A DNA stretch of 64,000 nucleotides from Buddleja alternifolia. Taxonomy: Eukaryota; Streptophyta; Magnoliopsida; Lamiales; Scrophulariaceae. The notes beneath the pieces are model-generated. The model did no database searches, was not told where the DNA came from, and saw only the letters and a program-made list of their open reading frames with translations. The stretch lies in the NCBI GenBank assembly GCA_019426215.1, contig CM033400.1:27450568-27514567 (forward strand), written 5' to 3'. This document shows positions 57,789 through 64,000 of the stretch, piece by piece (position 1 is the stretch's first letter; every line of letters begins with the position of its first letter). Position numbers and translations under genes: made by a program.

Positions 57789-59238
57789 TGCTAGAACCTA
57801 ACGTGCTATGAATAGCAAGTATACTAGTCGTGCGTAGTAATAAGTGGAAAAAATAAGTCAGGGTTGTCGAACCACGGAGACTTGGATTTTAGCTTTAGAT
57901 TTTCAATAAAAGAAAAGACAAATAAAGTAAATTGGAAGAATTGATTGAGTAAACGAAGGATAAAAGAGGAAACAGGCAATAGATTAAAACTCACGTATGA
58001 TAAATGACTAAGACACATGCTACGACCAAATCTACTCGTCAATATATATGGGTTACTCCTCGAATCATTAGACTCTTATTGCTTTGGTGGAAACTCCTTA
58101 GTTAACTATTACCCGATGTCTCGGCTCATAATAATCCTATGATTAATTGACGGTTCTCTAAATATGTCTATCTGAGAATCTAATCAATAACCACGCATTA
58201 ACGTTCTAGAGTTTCCCAGGATGAACCCGGCTAACAGCACCCGGAAATCTCTACCTATTTCTAGGGGCAATTCCACATTTGTTTCGGATGATGTGTTGAT
58301 TCCTTTGAACCCTAATCTATCTTCTCTCGAATGACTAGATTAGGCAAGATAGCAAGCATATGGTGATCAAGCACATGATTGTGATAAAAGCACAAAATCA
58401 ACACACAAAGCAACAGGAGAATTAATACGAAAATTAACTTCACATATATTGGTTTGTAAATTAGGCCTTCACATGGCCTTAGTTCCACAAAATCAGCTCA
58501 TCATCAATAAGTCAAGAAGATCTAGAACAAACATATACATAGTTATTAACATAAGCATGTAAATGAAATGCAAGTAAAACTCCCTAAGGCTTAAATGATG
58601 ATGAATCCTTGCTTGTAGCTTCAATCTCTAGCTCAATCTCCCTTCTTCCCCTTCTTAGAGTGATGTAAAGATGGCTCCAATCTCAGAAAATGGCCTCCCA
58701 ACTCAAAATTCCCAACCCCCATTCAGTGCTGAAAATTTCCATAAATAGGTTCCAAAAATGGTTACGACGGCGCCCAGGCGCGGGTGAATCGGCGCCCAGT
58801 CGCGGCCGACGTGGCACTGTTGTCTTGGGGGAAAAGTAAAGGAGACGCCCAAGCGTGATTTCTGGCGCTCGGGCGCGGAAGGGCTCAAGCCTAGGCGCGG
58901 AATGTTTGGCGCCTAGGCGTGCGTTTGCGCAGCTTTTGTCTTTAGTAATCGTCTTGCGCCTAGGCGCGGGATCTTTCACGCTTGGGCGCCGTGCTACGAA
59001 ACTTCACTGTCCGGCACCTAGGCGTGGTGAATCTCGTGCTTGGGCGCTAGTCTGCGAAGCATCTTGGCATGAACTTGTTTAATACATCGTTTTTCCGCCC
59101 TTTCTCCATTTGCATCCATTTACAACCTGAAATCACTCCACACACGGATTAAACGCAAATGTGGCAAGAGTCAAGCGATAAATGAACCTAAACCATAAAC
59201 ACAACGGATTTCAAAACACGTAAAAATGGCTCTTATCA
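57789..59238 (-). repeat. 5' LTR of D1 (1,450 bp)
   Basis: The plus-strand edges are TGCTAGAACC and GGCTCTTATCA. The U5 block GTTCGACAACCC is near 57865-57880 (reverse). The palindrome array lies at 58770-59047, matching the 3' LTR. Confidence 0.92.
58770..59047. repeat. 22-bp phased palindromes in D1 5' LTR
   Basis: This is the same ten-unit arrangement as in 46170-46447, beginning GCGCCCAGGCGC at 58770 and 58792. A few units have changed by single bases, for example CCCAGTCGC. Confidence 0.9.
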
Positions 59239-60210
59239 GGTTACCAAAGATGTGTGTGTCACTTAGCCAATCCCGTGGACCCACATCGAAACCCAATTAA
59301 AATCGAAATAATCTGATTATAACAAACCTTTAGGTCATAAATACCACATGAGTATAAACCCTTCATTCTAGTTTTCCGATTGAGTGAGAGTCATAAATAT
59401 GTCCAACTCACAGGACTCGCTACTGTGTTAACAATCATAGTAAGATGGAATTACCAAACTACTCTCCGTGATCCACAGGACTTAGTTTGTCTGCTTTGGC
59501 CATAGACTTGTCATTTCATTTACCTATGATTTCACATAATACATTCTCGTTACTTTCTAAGACAGCTAATTCCATCGTTGTAGTCACCTCATAACTACTA
59601 CTTACCCACTAAAACTAAACTTTAAAGTCAACCCCACAAATAGGTGAAAATAGATCTGGTTACTCTAATGACAAGTTCATTGTCAAAAGTACATTGCTCG
59701 TGACTCCTCAGTTCTAACGTTCATGCATACTATCACGACCAGTAATCCAATCATTGACAGTCACAGAGTAAATACAATCAGTAATCCAATCATTGACAGT
59801 CACAGAGTAAATATTCAGTGATCGAATTACAGTGAGTCGTGTTCAAATATGTCAAATCCATTGACATATCTACGACACAAGCTTCCACTAATACCTAGTG
59901 ACCGACTGACATTCTTTGTCAAATCTTGTATCATACAAGTAAAGTCCTGATGCCCAATTAGGACTCTTTGACTTTTGAACCACTTTGAGTAATCAAGAAC
60001 TCAACGCTTCTATTGTCCCTCTCCTTATTCCATAAGAAGTATAAGGTTTCTCTCAATTATTGTGGACTATATGTTCAGCACTTATATCTGTCATTAAGAT
60101 TTATGTGAACAAAAGTAAATTGACTTTTATTCCAAAATAAGTGTTTATACAGCATAAAGAAAATTCCTATACAATCTATTTCCTCTTTCGCATCGAGGGC
60201 ATATACCTAA
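59239..60210 (-). repeat. LTR-like repeat H', right part
   Basis: Its reverse complement follows H from 44050 back to 43119: GATGTGTGTGTCACTTAGCC, the ATTCAATCACAT-type block and the GGGCATATACCTAA end. A short tandem duplication occurs at 59737-59815 (CAGTAATCCAATCATTGACAG twice). It ends at about 60210, where the resistance-gene frame begins. Confidence 0.65.
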
Positions 60211-61366
60211 GAATGAGAATCTTGAAAAGATCTACATTAGTTCATATAAGGGTTCTAGGCTTCCAGATTGGATGTCAACTTTAGCTTCAAGAAACCTAAA
60301 AGATATTAGCCTGGAGTATTATGAAAGGTGAGAACACATTCTGGCCTTAGGAAAGCTTCCCTCTCTTAAATGCCTAACACTTCTAAGATTGGATTCTGTC
60401 AAAAATTTGGGCAATGATTATCATGGAAATGGAGAAAGTTCATTTCCTACACTGACGACTCTCATTCTTCGAAGAATGCCCAACTTAGAGGAGTGGACCA
60501 CAATAGATACAGTAGGAAGCTTTCGTTGCCTATATTCTATCTTGATAATAGGGTGTCCCATGTTGAAGAGATTGCCATTTCCACCGACTCTCAAAATTTT
60601 GGATATATTTGATAGCAGTGTGACACTTGTTGGATCCATTACATCTCTTACTTCACTTAAACGACTTGTCCTATACAACTTTGGAGATTTGGATGTTCTT
60701 CCAATAGGCTTATTGCAAAATCACAAGGACCTCGAAAAGCTAGAGATAGGTGGATTGCCTATCAGGACTCTATCAAATGAGCTTGATAAGTTGTCTACTC
60801 TAGAAACCTTAATTCTTTATATGTGCTCTAATCTTGAATTTTTCCTCATGGACTTCACTACCTCAACTCTCTCGAGGATTTACAAATCAATTTCTGTGAT
60901 AGACTTGAATCATTTCCAGCAGCTATAACGGGAAGCTTGTCTTCGCTTTCATCATTATCATTTTGTCACTGCAAGAAATTGAATCCATTATCAGTGCCAC
61001 TGCAAAGAGGAACAGTCATCCAGCGTTTGGAGATAAATGGGTGTCCGGAGCTCAAACATTTGCCAGAAAGTGTGCAACAACTAAGTGCTCTCATACAGTT
61101 GGACATATGGGATTGTGAAGGATTATGTTCTTTACCAAATTGGCTTGAGAGTCGGTCATTGTCGAGAATGAATATTTAAAGTTGTGACAACTTGAAATCA
61201 TTGCCAAATGGCTTCCAATCTCAAATCGTTGAGAAATTTGTATATAGGTGAATGTCCAGATTTGGAGAAGAGATGCAAGAAACCAAACGGCTAGGACTGG
61301 CCAAAAATATCACATATACCTATTGTAGAAGTTAATGGGAAGAACATACAGTCCTGGGATAAGTAG
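60211..61366 (+). pseudogene. NLR (NBS-LRR) disease-resistance gene, 3' LRR part
   Basis: The plus-strand frame reads NLEKIYISSYKGSRLPDWM, then LPSLKCLTLLRLDSVKNLG, FPTLTTLILRRMPNLEEW, LEKLEIGGLPIRTL, LEINGCPELKHLPESVQQLS and LIQLDIWDCEGLCSLPNWL. These are repeated leucine-rich repeats with L-x-x-L spacing, as in CNL proteins of the RGA type. The C-terminus, IPIVEVNGKNIQSWDK, and stop at 61364-61366 match the usual end of that family. Damage: TGA at about 60329, a frameshift near 60842 in a T-run, a stop near 61160 with a shift near 61220, and a stop at about 61293. The NB-ARC part is not in the window; the left edge is the H' insertion. Confidence 0.88.
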
Positions 61367-62050
61367 CCGATTAGAATTTCGTTGCATTTTTGCTTAAATA
61401 GGCTGCCAAGACAGGAATCTCAATCAGAAACAATTTTTTTTTTACTTCCACAACATATAAATCGCTGGAGATCGATATGCTTTGTACTTGGCACTGTTCT
61501 ATAAGTACTTATTCTTTATTGGCACTAGGCAGCTCATATGTATATGTCATGGATGTGATTTCTTTTTTCTCAATACTTTTCTATATTATGATGTGTCAAA
61601 TGTGATTTGAGTCACATTCATTGATGATACGCAAGAAAAGCTTCACATTCTCGTATGTCATGGCTGGATTATCATATGTAAATGCATATGTTGACAGGCA
61701 GAGCTTAGCTCATCAACATTCATTTAATAAAAGAATGCATGCTTATAGATGATGATCAACCCTTGTTTCTTGTACTACTGATTAAATATTTGTATCAATC
61801 AAATCACCACATTAAAAGACAGAGACAACACATGCCATAATCTCTGTCTCATTGGCCTTGCATGAAAATTATTCATTGTTGGCTCTTATTTACCATTTTA
61901 CAAACTATGTGTTATGTGAACAGATATCGAATTTTGGGTTCTACTTCTTGAGTGTTGTGAATAAGTTGTGAATAAGTTTGGAATAAGTGGAGTGTACCTG
62001 AGATTTGAATTTGTTTGTGTTGTGGAAGTAATGCATATAGCTCGTAATGT
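61367..62050. other. Region downstream of NLR fragment
   Basis: This is probably the 3' UTR and flanking DNA. It is AT-rich and I see no gene or clear repeat. Confidence 0.5.
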
Positions 62051-62273
62051 TGTTGAAACAAAAGGCTATTGGAAAGTTAATATAAATGTTTCTATTTTTA
62101 GTAAGTTAGTCTAGTTGATTGTGTAGCCTGGCTCTAAATATAAAGTAAAGTTACCTGTTGTAGCCGGTTATTTATAGCTTGTATAAATAGTTGTTTAGTT
62201 CAATAATTTTGTATTGTAATTCATTCATTATAAATCAATATATGAGTATTTTCAGTTTCTTTCCATTTTAACA
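62051..62273 (+). repeat. Short copia 5' LTR (about 223 bp)
   Basis: It begins TGTTGAAACA and ends CCATTTTAACA. A TATAAATAG word, TATA-box like, lies at 62182-62190. Directly after it, TATATCTAGAGCC resembles a degenerate initiator-Met PBS. Confidence 0.7.
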
Positions 62274-62609
62274 TTATATCTAGAGCCAGGCTACACAATT
62301 GAAGATCCAACCAATTAAATCTGCTTTTCTTCATCTGTTATCATTTGAAGTTTTTAATTCTTTTCTTTGTTCTTTGAAGATCTTTAAATCTTCAAATCTT
62401 CATCCGTTGAAGATATTCATATCTTCAAATCTTCATCCTTTGATGATATTCACATCTTCAAACCTTCAAATCTTTAAAGTCTTGAAGGCTTTTTATACCT
62501 GCATATTGTTTTCTCTTCTTGTCTTCATCACTTGTAGCCTCTCTTTTTCTTATCCGCGATCTTAATTCATCTTATCTGATAATCAATTCTTGAATCAAGA
62601 TTGTAATTC
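62274..62609 (+). repeat. Copia leader with 33-bp tandem repeats
   Basis: ATCTTCAAATCTTCATCC recurs at 62388 and 62421, with a third, changed copy at 62454: a 33-bp step. The spacer forms a perfect 10-bp inverted repeat, TTGAAGATAT/ATATCTTCAA, at 62407-62428. Confidence 0.8.
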
Positions 62610-64000
62610 ATGGAAACCTCATCTACATCTACTAGAACTGTATCTACTGCCTCTACATCCACATCTTCAAATACTATTGACATCAATGATCATTTGTACG
62701 TGCACTCTTCAGATGTGCCAAGTCTTCTTTTGGTTCCTCACGAGTTGAAAGGATTTGAGAATTATGGAATATGGTCCAAGGCTATGAAATTAGCCCTAAA
62801 TTCAAAAATAAATAGGCTTTATGACTGGAAAGTGCAATAGACCAGATCCAGATTCTCCTCTCTTAATACAGTGGGAAAAATGTAATTCTCTAGTCCTATC
62901 TTGGATTTTGAAATGTGTGAGCAGAGAGATCTACAATGGCTTAGTATACTGTGATACTGCCATTGATGCATGGAACGATTTGCAAGAACAGTATAGCAAG
63001 ATGAATAGAGTAAGAACATTTGCTCTTTATAGAGAAATCAACTCTCATGTGCAGGGAACATCTTCTATCACTACATATTATTCAAGATTGAGGCATATGT
63101 GGGAAGAATATGATTCCTTACTGAAGCTTTCAACTTCTGATTGTACATCTTCAAAAGCTTATTCAAATTATGCTCAGGAACATAAATTACTGTAGTTCTT
63201 GATTGGGCTAAATGACTCATATCCAGCCTTAAGATCTTAGATTCTGATTATTCTTGCACCAACACATAAACAAGCTTACTTCATGGTGTGGAATGAAGAA
63301 TCTTAAAGAGCTATCAATAATCTTATTACATGAAGCAATTCAAATTCACCTGTAAGCTTCTATTCATCAACTCTAGACAACAAGAAATCTAGAGTAGTTT
63401 GTAATCACTATGGGATTCAAGGACATATGAAGGAGTCATGTTTTAGATTAGTTGGTTATCCTCAAGGAAGATGTAGAGGAAGAGGCGGATCATAAAATTC
63501 TAATCAAGTTACACAAGTTCCTTCCAATAACTCTATGAATCAAAACAAAACTACAAATCTTGAGAATTGAAATACAAGTCAGTCATCTAGTCAGATTGGT
63601 CAACCTCCTCTATTCTCTCCACAGCAATATCAACAATTGGTTCAGATGATACAATCTGAAAATAACACTGGAACCAAACCTTCGTCAACAAACTTTGCCA
63701 GCAATACCACCATTATGCCTACCTCATCTCATTCTGGTACATTTAATGGTTTTCATTCTTTATTAAGCACTTCTACTAAAACCGATTGGATAATTGATAG
63801 TGGTGCTAACCATTATATGACTTATAAGGGTGATTTATTTGTCAATTATGTGCAACACACCCCTACACACACCATTGTAAAGCTATCAATAGGTAACATA
63901 GCTAATGTTACAAAAATAGGAACCATCAAATTACCTAATGGAATGTCTTTGCTTAATGTGCTATATATTCCAAATTTTCAATATAACTTGCTATTTGTAG
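62610..64000 (+). pseudogene. Ty1/copia gag and protease start (Ale/Retrofit-like)
   Basis: It starts at 62610 in a Ser/Thr-rich leader. The copia gag pattern follows: LKGFENYGIWSKAMKLAL, then, after a one-frame shift near 62820, QWEKCNSLVLSWIL and AWNDLQEQYSKMNRVRTF. A knuckle remnant at about 63390, CNHYGIQGHMKESC, has Tyr where the second Cys should be. Protease at about 63786, WIIDSGANHYMT, keeps Asp-Ser-Gly. Many stops from 63193 on. The element continues past the window. Confidence 0.85.

Larger units (their letters stand above)
45188..59238 (-). mobile_element. Gypsy element D1 (Athila/Tat-like), both LTRs, 14.05 kb
   Basis: Reading right to left: 5' LTR (57789-59238), tRNA-Asp PBS, gag, protease, RT, RNase H, integrase, stem-loop, spacer with palindromes, ORF3 (split by solo LTR F), non-coding 3' domain, polypurine tract and 3' LTR (45188-46638). 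The right flank is GGTTA (59239-59243) and the left flank GGTA (45184-45187), a target-site copy that has lost one base. Host sequence H' continues on both sides. Over the first ~210 bp, the LTRs differ at about seven positions. Confidence 0.88.

Overview
This is nuclear plant DNA, most likely from a eudicot. I cannot name the species. Nearly all of the window is LTR retrotransposons nested inside one another. The one piece of an ordinary host gene is the 3' end of a decayed NLR-type disease-resistance gene at 60211-61366. I found no intact gene. Almost every frame carries stops or frameshifts.

Layout from left to right. (1) 1-6091: a minus-strand Ty3/gypsy element (integrase remnant, PBS, 2.66-kb 5' LTR). 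It sits inside the env-like gene of a Sirevirus-type Ty1/copia element. (2) 6092-16308: that Sirevirus (copy A, minus), with env-like, pol and gag. (3) 14842-30652: a second Sirevirus (minus). Its 3' half (RNase H, env-like, copy B) and 5' half (gag, 5' LTR, copy C) are separated by a plus-strand gypsy element, D2 (21641-27302). Copies A and B share one central LTR (14842-16308), giving LTR-internal-LTR-internal. B carries a 365-bp MITE (20787-21151). (4) 30653-32480: pol of an older copia element that hosts Sirevirus copy C. (5) 32581-41045: gypsy element E (minus), with gag, protease and an ORF3 but no reverse transcriptase, RNase H or integrase. (6) 41046-45187: LTR fragments G, H and H'. 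(7) 45188-59238: gypsy element D1 (minus, 14.05 kb, both LTRs, tRNA-Asp PBS, target-site duplication). It sits in LTR H', which itself sits in the NLR gene, and its own ORF3 is split by a solo LTR, F (48465-49980). (8) 60211-61366: NLR fragment. (9) 62051-64000: 5' end of a plus-strand copia element with a short LTR.

D1, D2 and E belong to one Athila/Tat-like gypsy group, with gag, protease, RT, RNase H and integrase (pol absent in E), then an intergenic stem-loop, an ORF3, a long non-coding 3' domain and the LTR. The most unusual feature is in this group. Short palindromic words are arranged at about 22-bp spacing in the LTR, in the spacer after integrase and in the gag-protease linker. D elements use a GCGCCTAGGCGC word and E uses an unrelated AACGTTCGAACGTT word, yet the spacing and the three locations are the same. 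In the gag linker the 22-bp step does not keep the reading frame, so selection or copying appears to act on the DNA or RNA rather than the protein.

Other leads are a stem-loop after integrase with a compensatory base-pair change between families, two short in-frame introns conserved in both Sirevirus env-like copies, and motif resemblance between the copia env-like protein and the gypsy ORF3. All identifications come from reading the sequence by eye. No database search or alignment was run.
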